From positions 33,860,136 through 33,924,135 of the forward strand of contig OW028580.1 in NCBI GenBank assembly GCA_932294295.1: DNA of 64,000 bases. Reading direction: 5' to 3'. Made by a program: the position numbers and the translations under genes. Shown here piece after piece: positions 24,712-35,539 of the stretch (position 1 is the first letter of the stretch; each line of letters opens with the position of its first letter). Under the pieces are notes generated by a model. It was given only the letters and a program-made list of their open reading frames with translations, did no database searches and was not told the DNA's origin. Source of the stretch: Alitta virens. Lineage: Eukaryota; Annelida; Polychaeta; Phyllodocida; Nereididae.

Positions 24712-25550
24712 TCATGCATTTAAAATCTGAAAATCATTGACATACCTCAGTTGATATGGTGAGACATTTAATGCAAACAAGTAGGAATATACAGGTGGTA
24801 TAAGCTCATGTCTAATTTTATAAACTGTGAGCAGTAGATCTCTTATTCTACTGAAATGCAAAGTGGACTTCTTAGATCTTTTCAGCAAAGTGCCATGTGT
24901 GCTATCAAAGTCCAAATAAAACATATCTTAGTGCTCGTTCAAGCATTCTTTCCATTTTGTTTGACTCGCCAACTTCGCAAAAATGATGAATAACTGAGCA
25001 ATAAGTAAAGTTAGATAATATAAAAGCATCAAGGATCTTCTGCTTACATGTAATATTTAGCATCTTGGACAATCTACCCATAGCATTGACTGGTCTGGCA
25101 CATTTGACAATTAATTCTTTTACATCATAATTGAAAATCAGTTGATCATCTAAACAAATGCCCAATAGTTTGACACAGTTAGTTGGTTGAATAACATTTC
25201 CATCAATATAAAAATTGATATCACACTTTTTTCTACTTAAAACCATTGATTGGAACTTAAAGGGATTTGCTTCCATACAATTTAACTTAAACCACTGTAA
25301 AGCACTGTTAACAACATTTTCAAGTTTTGTTTTGACAAATTTTGGATCTATATGAAAATAATCAGTGTTTTTTCATCTGCATAATTATAAATTTATCTTT
25401 AAGATCATTCAGAAAAATATTAGACAAAACTGGACTAATCAGTGAACCCTGGGGGATTCCCCTTTCTAAATTTGACCATTCACTCTTTAAAAAAATAACA
25501 GAATAAACAAGGGAACGTGAATATCGCGAGGGAATGGAATCAAATGCTTT
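24712..25550 (-). pseudogene. LINE reverse transcriptase fragment (third lineage)
   Basis: The minus-strand remnant contains ERGIPQGSLISPVLSNIFLN (about 25420-25470). This is the P-Q-G box with the following S-P-V-L-x-N-I-F motif. After a gap with stops come FQSMVLSRKKCDINFYIDG, VKLLGICLDDQLIF and FILSNFTYCSVIHHFC. The Y/F-A-D-D active site is not recognisable. Frames are broken by several stops and the 5' part is missing. It differs in sequence from the LINEs at 10.7 and 14.3 kb. Confidence 0.8.
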
Positions 25551-25739
25551 TTTTTTTGCAAGATAATGCGTTATTTTTGCGTGTGAATGTGAATGCGAGC
25601 CAATATATTATTTTTCATGTCAGCTCAGGGGCTCCGTAGTGTGTAAAATACTAAATAAATCACAGTGTTATGCGAGGAACTTGTCTAAATTTGGTTTATT
25701 GGACATTGAATGAAACATTATTATGCTGGGTATGTCAAT

Positions 25740-25920
25740 TGAAGTTTGACTAACTTAGAGGGTGGGCTTACAACCACTGGGTTCCCGGTTCAATTCCTGG
25801 TCGAGCCTAAGTTGGAAGGCTGTTTCATCCATTGTCTCACTGCAATGGTCCCTGCCTGTCCTAATTAGCCTATTAGGTGCAGAAATACAGGATGTAAAGC
25901 CCTAATCCACCCACCCACAC
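25740..25920 (+). mobile_element. tRNA-derived SINE (family 2)
   Basis: The head contains B box GGTTCAATTCC with CCTGGTCGAGCCTAAGTTGG. The body contains CAATGGTCCCTGCCTGTCCT, AATTAGCC and GAAATACAGGATGTAAAGCC, ending in CCACCCACCCACAC. Relatives are at 27668, 30730 and 47310. Confidence 0.8.
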
Positions 25921-26029
25921 CCTTAACATACTTTGGTCTACTTTTGTCCCCCCTCACCAAAGTTCCTGGATCTACCCCTTTAGATCAATTCAATCACATT
26001 GATAGTAGAAAAACTACCCTAAGAAGGCT

Positions 26030-26235
26030 GACTACACCCTAACAATTGCCTTGTACTTGGTGTCTATGGTGCGGCAAGTAAAAGACCCAACCCCTGAGGT
26101 AAATGTGTAACATGGTGTGGACGCCAAGCCTTATCATCTCATCATTATATGTGCCTCTGTTAGCAGGTCATATAGGCTGACTGAGCTTTGAAGTTCAGAC
26201 CTAGTACCATTGAGACATTTACAATAGTATTTGCT
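26030..26235 (+). mobile_element. SINE family 1, 3' half
   Basis: CTTGTACTTGGTGTCTATGG, GGCAAGTAAAAGACCCAACC and GGTGTGGACGCCAAGCCTTA match the family body and tail. The tRNA head is absent. Confidence 0.65.
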
Positions 26236-26282
26236 GAAGTGTCTAATGTAGTCTTACCTGAGTTGTCCCCGAAAATAGATAA

Positions 26283-26345
26283 TATGTGCAATATTCTTAT
26301 CAGCGTTGAACTTCTCAGTAGCAACATCTTTGCTCTGCAGCTTAC
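26283..26345 (+). other. Possible further MVP exon remnant
   Basis: The stretch reading SVELLSSNIFALQLTLSKW lies in the right order for the MVP segment that normally reads SVE-(about 8)-ALQ. A GGTAAGTAA donor-like site follows at about 26357. Similarity is weak, so this is only a candidate. Confidence 0.25.
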
Positions 26346-26359
26346 ACTATCGAAGTGGT

Positions 26360-27550
26360 AAGTAATGATGCTGCCAATAATTGTTATGCTTTTAGGATAA
26401 AAATAATTATTACTGTATATCTTTTAATTTGAAAAAACACACCATTATCTTGAATTTCTTAACAGATCGAATCGGCCTGTTAAGGCTTTTATGAAAATTA
26501 GTTACAGCGATATTTTTCACTGGGCAACAATTAACCTTTGAATACAGTCATAAACTTTTTTTTGGATGCAAATAATGAAAGATGTGATGTTGGATGTCAT
26601 CTGTACAATTGACAGATGAAACTGCACAGCATAAAATGATTCGACAATACTCAAGAAATAACTTTAATTGCTTAAAATGTAATTTTTTCTCTTCTTTTTT
26701 TTTTTGTCAATGATTTAATTATTTTTCTATTATCCTCATTCACTCCCGACAATGTTTAATTGTGTATCTGAATCACTTAATGTAATTATAATCACTATCA
26801 AATTTGCATCTTCATGAGCTGTATACTATGTCATGAATGAGCTTTTGTTGATATTTTCTATTTAACAGGATTAATATAACAATAATCATGATAAAAGTTA
26901 TTAATCTTTGTCGAGGACCTGGCGTAGCTAGAATTTTAATGCGCAGAAAATGAGTCATTTCAAGTATAGAACCAGTGGATCTAAAGAAGAGAGAGAGAGT
27001 TACATGCAAATGGCCACTGAAATTTGGTACAAAGTAAGACATCACTCCGTTATAATGACTACTCCAATATTAAATGGTTTAAACCAACTCTAATTTAAGA
27101 GCACTTTGCTTGGGTGTTAATAATTACGGAATTCCATGAAATTAACATAAAAATGTTTGAAGTTCTCAATATTGAACTGCAAAAGAAAAAGAGCTATTCA
27201 CAGTTCCAAGTTAAACTAACCTGAGTGGTCAATATACTGGCTAGTTGCTAAATTGACTATGAATAATATACAATGTAATCAACATTTGATGGCCTTATTT
27301 TTGAGGTGGTCACAGTAGTCTTATGTTCTTGGGAGGTTAAACTTTAGTGCATAAGTACAATGTATGGTGCATAGTATCAACAGTGTCAAAAGGTTGGATT
27401 TGGTAGTACATATAATACACTTTACACAGTAACCCACACTAAAGTTGTGGCCGTCAATAGACTTGCCTGTGTATATGCTGATTTATTTGCCATAATGTTT
27501 CTTTCTTCTGTAATACTGACACTACTAACAACTGGACTAAACTAAAATGT
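26360..27550. other. Non-coding stretch within MVP pseudogene
   Basis: AT-rich sequence with no recognised exon, SINE or satellite. Confidence 0.5.
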
Positions 27551-27667
27551 ATTTCAGCTCCATCAAAGCTGCAGCAAAACACGAAACAGAGAATAGAACA
27601 GGAAACAAGAGGTGATCTTGAAAGACAGAAACTGAAGAATGAGAGATAAGCAGAAGAGGCGCGAATG

Positions 27668-27844
27668 TGGTGTTGGTGGATGAGGGATTTAGGTCCTGTA
27701 TTTCTGCACCTGATGGGCTAATTAGGACAGGTAGGGATCATGGCAATGAGACGAAGGATGAAACAGCCATCCAACTTAGGCTCGACCGGGAATTGAACCC
27801 GGGACCCAGTGGTTGGAAGCCCAGTGCGATAGGCCCCCACCTCT
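27668..27844 (-). mobile_element. SINE family 2 inserted in an MVP exon, with 15-bp TSD
   Basis: The body runs from GGGATTTAGGTCCTGTATTT to CGACCGGGAATTGAACCCGG and is tRNA-like at the right end, so the orientation is minus. It is flanked by perfect direct repeats GAAGAGGCGCGAATG at 27653-27667 and 27845-27859. Those bases belong to the MVP exon, which fixes the insertion point. Confidence 0.9.
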
Positions 27845-28010
27845 GAAGAGGCGCGAATGAAACTTCTCCAGTTAAAAGTAAACAGCAGGGCAGTACCTAA
27901 GGCAAAGCTTTTGAAGAAAGTCAGAAAATTGAAGGAATGAGTGATATTGAGTGTAATTATTGTTACATTTGTTTAATGCTGCAGGATTTTTTCTGATTCT
28001 TGTAGAGTTA

Positions 28011-28678
28011 AGGGGCGTCACACTATCACGTATCAGACGTACGTATGACCACGTATGTAAAAAGTTGGCTGTATGTGCTCACTCGTGGTTCTGTTAATCA
28101 CTTATAACTTCTTTCAATGAGCTCGCTCAGCATACGTCCGTAAAACGCTCGGCGGACGTCCGCAAAACGTTCGCGGGACATCCGTAAAAGGCTCGCCGGA
28201 TATTCATCGCTAAGCATACATGAGGCTTTTGTGAAGCACTCGTAGACCGCTTCAGATCGCTCGCACGGAAAACCACGGGCGGGCGACGGACATCCGCCGA
28301 GCATTTTACGATCGTTCTAGGAGTGGAATCAAGTGTATGGCGAGTATATACAGACAGACAGTGGCTACGTATGGCTACATACGGCCAAGGATGGTCACGG
28401 ACATACGTAGAATGTATGTTGAAAGTACGTAGGATGCTCGTAACTAATATAAACAATTTACTCGTAGAACATCCACAAAAGTTTTAAACATGTTTAAAAT
28501 TGTTTGCCCTCCTCACGTATGCTCTTGAGTGGTCAGGTGCGACAATCTATGAATAGGCGTGAGTATACGTAAAACGCTCGGCGAGTGAATCACGTATGGA
28601 CAAGGATGAGCAAGAATAAAAAAAATATTCCATCCGTCGTCATATGTAGGTCTCATATGTGACAGTGTGAATGCCCCT
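28011..28678. mobile_element. CpG-rich Harbinger-like MITE, 668 bp, TTA target duplication
   Basis: The left end AGGGGCGTCACACTATCACG and the reverse complement of the right end (AGGGGCATTCACACTGTCAC) form terminal inverted repeats. They are flanked by TTA at 28008-28010 and TTA at 28679-28681. The 3-bp TTA duplication is typical of PIF/Harbinger transposons. The interior is unusually rich in CG-containing short motifs (CGTACGTATG, AAAACGCTCGGCG, CGTCCGCAAAACG) against an AT-rich background. There is no transposase, so it must have been mobilised in trans. Confidence 0.75.
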
Positions 28679-29152
28679 TTAGTGAACCTAATTTCGTGAG
28701 GACCTAATTCTGTGAAAATCTGCAACCTTAACTGCTTTACTGCCATTGCATCACTACATGTCAAAATAGGATTTGCTTTTTAAATGCCTTAGGCATCAGA
28801 TATTTTTTTAGGGGGGGAGGGGGAGAAGGTTATCACAGATTTAGGTCCATCATGGAATTATGTACACTTACTCTAATAATAGTACATCATTAATTCTTGG
28901 AATTTTTGGGGCCTTAACTAATGTCAGTGGTGACCTTCTATTTGTCCAATATACCACTGACACCCAAGACTAGTGGCGCCCCTACATTAGCCACTAGGGT
29001 TTTCACATTTACTATTCACACAATTCTGGTAGTTGATACAGAAATGCATTTGAGGCAGCTATACAGTGCATCAGAACTTGCCTTTCAACTGGCTTTGAAT
29101 ATATTGGACATTGGCTATAAGAAACAAATGATGAAGATTGAGGTTAGTTATA

Positions 29153-29255
29153 GTTCTATCCCAAATAGGAGGGAGTTCACTAACATTTTTGTTGGTTATT
29201 TTCGCCGGAGGGAGATGACCAACAAAAATGTTAACTATATTATACCCCACTAGAC
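29153..29255. mobile_element. Short palindromic MITE-like repeat
   Basis: TCTATCCCAAATAGGAGGGA and the partner containing GGAGGGAGATGACCAAC recall the repeat at 12800-12910. It starts about 10 bases after the donor site of an MVP exon. Confidence 0.5.
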
Positions 29256-29384
29256 AAATTTGCTTATGGTTTGATTTGTTTACAGTGATATGTTTAAGAG
29301 TGAAGACTTTTGCCTTTTTTGGTAATTGAAAAGTGGGTATGATGAGTCATGTTCCTTTATGTCCCATGTTACCTTGGTGACTCA

Positions 29385-29590
29385 TCGCACGAGATGTTAA
29401 ATTGGTACCTGGTGACTTGTACTCGATGTCTATGCTGAGGCAAGTAAAATACACTACCCATGGAGTAAATGTGTAATGTGGTGTGGACTCCAAGCCTATC
29501 ATCTTGTTATTACACCTGCCTCTGACAGCAGGTTACATAAGCAAACTATAAGTTTCAGACCCAACCTTTGGCATTGAGACATTAGACATT
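29385..29590 (+). mobile_element. SINE family 1, 3' part
   Basis: GAGATGTTAAATTGGTACC, TGCTGAGGCAAGTAAAATAC and GGTGTGGACTCCAAGCCTAT match the family. It ends with the GGCATTGAGACATT tail. Confidence 0.7.
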
Positions 29591-29739
29591 GACACCCTTG
29601 AGAATCATTACTGCTGCATTGACAAAATTATCATAGAATTTTTAATTTATTACAGATTGATTTGTTTAAGAGCGTGGCTGGTGCAATTGAAACAAAGACT
29701 CTTGACGCTCTAGCAAGTGCTGGACCTGGATCTCAGGTA

Positions 29740-30715
29740 AGAAGCATAAAGTGTTTGTTTTTATAATTGTTAATCTTTATGGCAAGATGCCGTGAATCTA
29801 CCCCACAGCATAATGCTATAAAATGTACATCTAAGACAAAGAAAATTGCATTCTACTGTAATTTATCCAGTAAATTGCTGTGAAATAACCAAATCTACCA
29901 TACAAAATATTACCGCATATTTTACAGGACTATACCGCAAAACTACTCTACACCATGATACCGTAGCATTTTACTATAAGTTACATAAAATTTCAACTAC
30001 AAATTTATGGTAGATGGCCCAACATTAGGTTATTTTAGGGGCTCATCGGTAGGGCCAACAAGAAAGTACAACAGTAATTTATGGTAAGGTGCCATTTGTA
30101 TGATTTTTAAAGTAGTGATCATCACAAGTTAACAGATGCATGTGCTGTCGATTTTACGGTAAACATTTGATCTATACTATGGTAGACAAACTTGTACCGC
30201 AATTTTTGCAACAAAATACAAAACAAAATTTGCCAGCTAAATACCTTAAAACTACAGGAAATTGTTAACAGTGCAGTTTAGCGTGAGTTTTCGTTAAATT
30301 TGATGACCTGGCAAATTTTAGATGACTCTGAATGCAGCAAATAGTCAAAAAAAATATTTTTAATTGGCGCTCTGTCAAAGAGCCCAAGCCCAAGGGATGA
30401 CAAAACTGATTCAATGATTTTTCAAAGGCAAAAGTTTCGCCAAGACTTTTACCCTTAAAATATATATATATCCATTTTCAATTTTTTTTTTAAATGCTTT
30501 ATTCAGACACAGGCAAGTTCTGCTGTTATCCATTGTTATACTGCCTTGCTTGGCTGACTCATAGCACAGCCACTTGAGGAGGGGAGCCCTGTGCACAGCG
30601 TCACGCAGGCTTTAGATGTGACGTCACTGTCACATTCCACACACTGAGTAATGTATTGTGTCCAGCGCTCCACATTAGTGGGTGTGGCCTACCGATCAGA
30701 GTGCAGCAATTATCT
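29740..30715. other. Non-coding stretch
   Basis: No exon or recognised repeat. AT-rich sequence with a short TATA run at 30459-30472. Confidence 0.5.
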
Positions 30716-30729
30716 TTGAATACAACGAT

Positions 30730-30895
30730 GGTGGGTGGGTGGGTGATTAGGGCTTTACGTCCTGTATTTCTGCACCAGTTGGGCTAATTAGGACAGGCAG
30801 AGACCATGGCAATGAGACGAAGGATGAAACAGCCATCCAACTTAGGCTCGACTGGAAATCGAACCCGGGACCCAGCGGTTGGAAGCCCAGAGCCC
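30730..30895 (-). mobile_element. SINE family 2 with 14-bp TSD
   Basis: The body runs from GGTGGGTGGGTGATTAGGGC to the tRNA-like end GAAATCGAACCCGGGACCCA. It is flanked by perfect repeats TTGAATACAACGAT at 30716-30729 and 30896-30909. Confidence 0.9.
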
Positions 30896-31254
30896 TTGAA
30901 TACAACGATCACAGGGCACTAGTAGTGTGCAGACTCTTATCTGGGGAGGCACAAGATGTAGTAAATCCATTAAACTATATTCATGTCCTTTTCATAACTA
31001 GGGGTTGATCGAACTACAGAGAGATTTGTATCAATTATTAGTGAGAATTGAAACAAGACTCCAAATTGACACAGACTTTGGTGAAAGGTTCTTATAGGGA
31101 GAGGACCTGTCATTACTAATAATGCCCTTGAACAGTCACTGGTGTGCTGTTGAACTATTTTCTTTGCTTCAATTGATTTTCACCTGAATCAATTATGATT
31201 TATGTAATTATAATGGTTGGTAACAACTTTATAATCGTGTTGATGTGATTAGAG

Positions 31255-31375
31255 TTCATTTTCAACACAAGCCCAACTGAGATTCGAACCCATGACTAGT
31301 CAGAGAGAGTTAAAGATACTCCGTCCTTTCGGGAATATACTCTAGTGCAGGACGTAAAGCCCTAAAGTTTAGGTC
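31255..31375 (-). mobile_element. tRNA-like SINE relic
   Basis: On the minus strand a B box GGGTTCGAATC follows GACTAGTCAT, and the far end shares GGGCTTTACGTCCTGCA with family 2. It is degraded in the middle. Confidence 0.5.
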
Positions 31376-31379
31376 TACA

Positions 31380-33000
31380 TTGTTTCAGCATTGGCCGCTT
31401 TCAGACGACATCGCTCCAATGTTTAGCTTATCTAGCATGCTATCTGGGCAGGAACTGTGATATATAACTTATAAGCCACGGACCCTAGCCTCACTGTGCG
31501 TGTGGGCGATAGTGTATATTTATTTATATAATATAGTCTAAATAGCACACTATAGTGAGACTAGGGTCCGTGTTATAAGCCAGCCGTTCTCATCACTGAA
31601 TCCCACACTAACAGATGACAGTAATAGTTTAATACAACCAGCCTGATAACATGTTAGATCGACTTGACATCAACTCGATGTAGCTATATGTGTGGTATGA
31701 TCTTAGTATGCACTGTTAATGGCTGTGTTGGAAACTAGCACACTCTTTCATAGCAATTGTCAGATCAAATTGGGTGTTAAAGATGTTTAAGTTTCATTCA
31801 AAATTGTGTTGAACTTGTATACATAACTCATTGAGGGTACAGCACATGCAGTTTATTTTTATATCTATGCATGTACAGTCAGTTAGGATTTCCACATCAA
31901 GAGCTACTGTCACTCTCTTTTCAACTGAGGCATACATAAATTATGAACTTAAAAACAGATTGGCTGCTATGAACATATTTTATGAATATGCGACCAACCA
32001 AGAGTTGGGTGAGGCAACCAAGATATCGGCTGAACTTACCATCTGATAGGTGAACCAATATTTCATTTAATAGAAAATGCAACTAGTTTGTCTTGCAGCC
32101 AATTATATAAACTTGGGTTTTACAATGCTTCAGAGGATATGTCATGTGAATGCAGGACTCCCATTGGCTGGAGGACTGTCAGATCCAATGAGAGTCATGG
32201 ATTCACATGACGTCATCTGGAATTTAGTTTTCAAGTTTATGAAATTTTCTGTAAGTAAAAACTCACTTAATAGGAAGCTTAACGAAATTGATTCAGATTT
32301 TCTATGAAATTGTCTGTAAGAGTGCAAGTCATCCGGTTGGGCAATTTGGTTTAACAGCAATTCCTGGGGGTAACCTTAAATGTCTTTTTTTAAAGGTATG
32401 TAGTTATATCTCCTAAATCAATAAACTTTGGCTGCATAGCGGGTCTCTAGGCCGGTTTATTGAAACAGATTTTAAAAAGTGCACATGCTTCCCTGCTGGG
32501 GGCTGCAAAAATAATTATTGATTTCAAGTATTAAGAATCAAAATCTGCAACAGAAATCATAGAGTAAACAAGAAATAATTCTCTTAAGTGCAACTGAATT
32601 GGAAAATACATCGCTAACAAATAAAAAGCCAACTGTAGAACTTATTGTGGATTTAATAGACTATGGGGACATGCTCTGGCTACAAATGTAGAGAGTCTCC
32701 AGTGAGCAATATAAAATGAAGATTTCCATCTTCCCCCCCCCCCCCTCCCAACTCAATGTTTTATAACTAAGCATTTATAGGGCACTATATCCGAAATCAT
32801 AAGGTCAAAACATCCCTCAAGCAACAGCCACTGTCAATCAAAAGAATTCCAAGAACAATGTATTGTGATGTTCTCCAGCCCAGATGGGACTGCAGGCACC
32901 TCTTTTGTGATATCTGAGCTTTACTGTGTAACTTTACTGTGCATATTTGATTGGAAATTCATGACTTCACAATCAAAAAACGAGAAAAAGCATCAGGAGA
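31380..33000. other. Non-coding stretch
   Basis: Short imperfect inverted pieces lie around 31480-31580 (ACGGACCCTAGCCTCACTGT with GAGACTAGGGTCCGTG). A poly-C run lies near 32734. No gene is supported. Confidence 0.5.
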
Positions 33001-33004
33001 TGAG

Positions 33005-33010
33005 TATAAA
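33005..33010 (+). promoter_or_regulatory. Possible TATA box for the secreted-protein gene
   Basis: GAGTATAAACTC lies about 110 bases before the ATG at 33120, so a start site near 33035 is plausible. It is a motif match only. Confidence 0.25.
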
Positions 33011-33119
33011 CTCAGGTGTTTGTGCAGCTAGGCCAGTTTGAAACAAGACAGCATACAGCGTTGCAAAGTATTTATCAGCTTGTTCATTGTTGCTGATTAA
33101 ACAACCTGCATTAATAACA

Positions 33120-35270
33120 ATGAAATTCATTCACTTTAATGGAGTCCTACTGATGATATTATTCCTAGTTGGAACCTCAGAGGGCCACAGCATCTGTGCT
33201 CAATTTCAGAACGGCCCAAATGGAACCATGTTGGTCTACGTCATAGCATCCTTCGATTATCAAGTTTCCTGGATGGTCGTTGTGAATATCACAGGATTGG
33301 ATTTAGCCAACATCACAGTAAGTAATGCATTTTATTCATGCCAATGAATTAAATTGGAAACTTTACAATATCACAAAACAGGTATAATGCTATTGCACTT
33401 TGTACCACATTGACTGATGTTGATTTTATTACAATTTTTAATGTCTCAATACTACTGGGTCTGAAGCTTAGTCAGCTGATATGAACAACTGCAGAGGCAG
33501 ACATAATGATGAGATAAGCTTGGAGTTCACACCATGTTACAAATTTACCCCATGGGTGGGGTCTTTTATTTGCCTGTCATTGATTACCAATATAATGTCC
33601 CATGTGATCAATGGGATGTGGCCAATGAAAAGTGTCCAGGGTGCGGATCGAATCTGGGACCTTCAACAGAGCTAAATGCCAAATGCTGTTCAAGCAGTGC
33701 ATGGTAGATTTTTACCTGGAAGGTTAGATAATCTAACAATAAAAAATTGTTTTCAATATTTCTTTTATAAACATAACAATGGTCCAGTTTATTAATACCT
33801 TGCAGTCAGCAAAGTAAGTAAGAATCAGAATCAGAATTCAAAATCAGAATTTTTCTGTATTTGCACAAAAACGTTGCAAAAATACTTGTGCTGGAGACCA
33901 CCAAATGAGGCTCTGGTCCGGCTGCCTGGTGGCCATCATGGAAGTGCGAGAATGTATGTAGCTAAGTACATAAGTAAGTAAGGAAGTAATTAAATATTTA
34001 AGTAAGTAATTAAGTAAGTAAGTGAGAAAGTGAGTAAATGAGAAAGTGAATAAGTAGGTAAGTAGGTCAGTGAGTGAAAGAGTGAGTGAGATAGTGAGTA
34101 TGTATGTAAGTGATTGAGCGAGTAAAATCTATCTAGTGTCGAATAAAATAGCAGACAAACATCAATCCATAAACTGAAGTGCCCCTTGATTTTATAAATA
34201 TATTTATTCAATTATTTCATAAAAAAATAATTTATCTTTCAGAATGTCAACAAAAGTGCATCTTTCAATCGTGTCGAACAGAACACATTTGCGGTCAGTT
34301 TTGGAACATCCTCTGGAAATGAAAATGTGGCCATAGCTGTCCAGGGTCAAGAAATTCCTAGAACCACAGCATCTGCTATGGTCACTGGCCGTGTGATAGA
34401 TCAAAATAGTGGGATGTCTGAAGTGAGCTGCCAGGGTGGTTAGTATTTCCATAATAGTTAATACGTCATCTTATATGCTTTTTGGTGATTTATTATCACA
34501 CTTTTTATAAATTATTCAGTTTTGCGCCTGACTAACACATTTAGCTACAGTGAATTACCATTAATAATAGAAACTTCTACTTAGTAGATATCTGTTAATG
34601 CTTTCTGAATGTGATGTATCTGTGAATGTATACCTAGTTGACCAGTTGATGATTTTTATTTTTTATGGTTTGTTGTGTTGCAGTAAGCACCACACCTCAG
34701 GCAACCACAGCCGCTGAGACAACAAGTGCCCCGGCCCCCTTGACCAGTGGGCAAACAGGAAATGGGTGGCCATCCAGTGGAACTACACAGACAAAGCTAA
34801 CACCAAGGATAGCACAGATATCATACTCCAAGAGGTCAGATGAAGAATATACAACTAATTCAACAGCGACTTCACTCCTAATTGACTCCTCGCATGAAAC
34901 ATGTTATGATTATCTCAGAAGAACATCACTGACATCGAGGACATCCATCAAAGTCACGTTGGCATCACCCGCAAACCAGAATGTCAGCATCAACATTACT
35001 GGAAACCAGGCTTACAGCTGTAGCCATGCAGTAGTGTATGCGAAAGACTCAATGAACTGTGTCACTCCAAAGTACAAAGAATGCAAATTGGAGACTGAGA
35101 GCGAAGTTTATGTACAAAAATATGTCAATGGTGCGCCAAGTGGTTACCATATTAATAATTGTCTGTTCAATTGTTTTTGCTATACCAACTGTTCCGATAT
35201 TTACGTTGAATACATTTACTTGTACTTAGGACTGACATCAAACCCGGCTGTATGCAAGATATATATATAG
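33120..35270 (+). CDS. Secreted Cys-rich protein with CBM2-like N-terminal region, three exons
   Basis: Exons are 33120-33317, 34243-34438 and 34684-35270, joined by good GT-AG sites in phases 0 and 1, giving 326 residues. Residues 1-22 or so form a signal peptide (hydrophobic VLLMILFLVGT). Next is a domain of about 105 residues that starts SICAQ and has a W-x-V core (YQVSWMVVVNITG). Its pattern, clearer in the paralogue (YQVDWEVKLTFSGVNLGSV), recalls family 2 carbohydrate-binding modules. That call is tentative. A Ser/Thr/Pro-rich linker follows, then a C-terminal Cys-rich domain (ETCYDYL, QAYSCSHAVVYAKDS, NCLFNCFCYTNCSDIYVEYI) that I do not recognise. There is no transmembrane segment, so it is probably extracellular. 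AATAAA lies at 35429-35434. ATG 33120 was chosen because the signal peptide follows directly. A SINE lies in intron 1. Confidence 0.75.
33405..33675 (-). mobile_element. SINE family 1, intron 1 of the secreted-protein gene
   Basis: GTTACAAATTTACCCCATGG, GATCAATGGGATGTGGCCAA and GGATCGAATCTGGGACC (tRNA-like end) are the reverse of family 1. The whole tail is present from AATGTCTCAATACTACTGGG. Confidence 0.75.
33970..34130. repeat. AAGT/GAGT simple repeat
   Basis: Impure (AAGT)n and (GAGT)n runs between the SINE and exon 2. Confidence 0.85.
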
Positions 35271-35440
35271 TGGTATGGTTGAAACAAAATTTCCATTACT
35301 CGTGTAACCGTTATAATGCTCCACTTAGACTGTATTCCTATTGTTCTAAATAGGCAATAACAACGAAAATGTTGGCTTAGTTTTGCATAATATAGGCATT
35401 TAAACAATGAAGACAATCAAACAAATCAAATAAAATGTTT

Positions 35441-35535
35441 GTGGGTTATATCCCACCGCCTTTGGCATCGGAATATAACCAACTAAAATGGTAGTTAATT
35501 CCCTCCTGTTTGGGATATAACTCTTACATATTCTC
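35441..35535. mobile_element. Short palindromic MITE-like repeat
   Basis: The left arm is GGTTATATCCCACCGCC and the right arm is CCCTCCTGTTTGGGATATAA. It belongs with the repeats at 12800, 29153 and 60990. Confidence 0.5.
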
Positions 35536-35539
35536 CAAG

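Larger units (their letters stand above)
20753..29736 (+). pseudogene. Major vault protein (MVP) decayed gene, scattered exons
   Basis: MVP builds the shell of the vault ribonucleoprotein. Recognisable exons are 20753-20812 (VETSDHARVHI), 21026-21104 (AKSISKIFSYPDFIGFACKE), 21180-21322 (TTFDEFCYNLSEIIKFAVFG), 27557-27667 with its continuation at 27845-27910 (RIEQETRGDLERQKL, then LLQLKVNSRAV), 29059-29142 (ELAFQLALNILDIGYKKQ) and 29656-29736 (ETKTLDALASAGPGSQ). They match, in order, the family's shoulder domain, cap helix and following region. The first three are joined by phase-consistent GT-AG sites. Defects are TAG at 20789-20791, a frameshift and TAA in the 27.6-kb exon, and a SINE splitting that exon. 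N-terminal repeats and the C-terminus are missing. Family assignment is from memory of the conserved blocks. Confidence 0.75.

Noticed and set aside
28098..28764. Overlapping minus-strand frames with many Arg and Cys codons
   Set aside because: They lie inside the CpG-rich MITE and reflect its repeated motifs.
30990..31100. A next MVP exon after 29736
   Set aside because: The frame reading GLIELQRDLYQLL follows an AG, but it does not resemble the MVP segment expected there.
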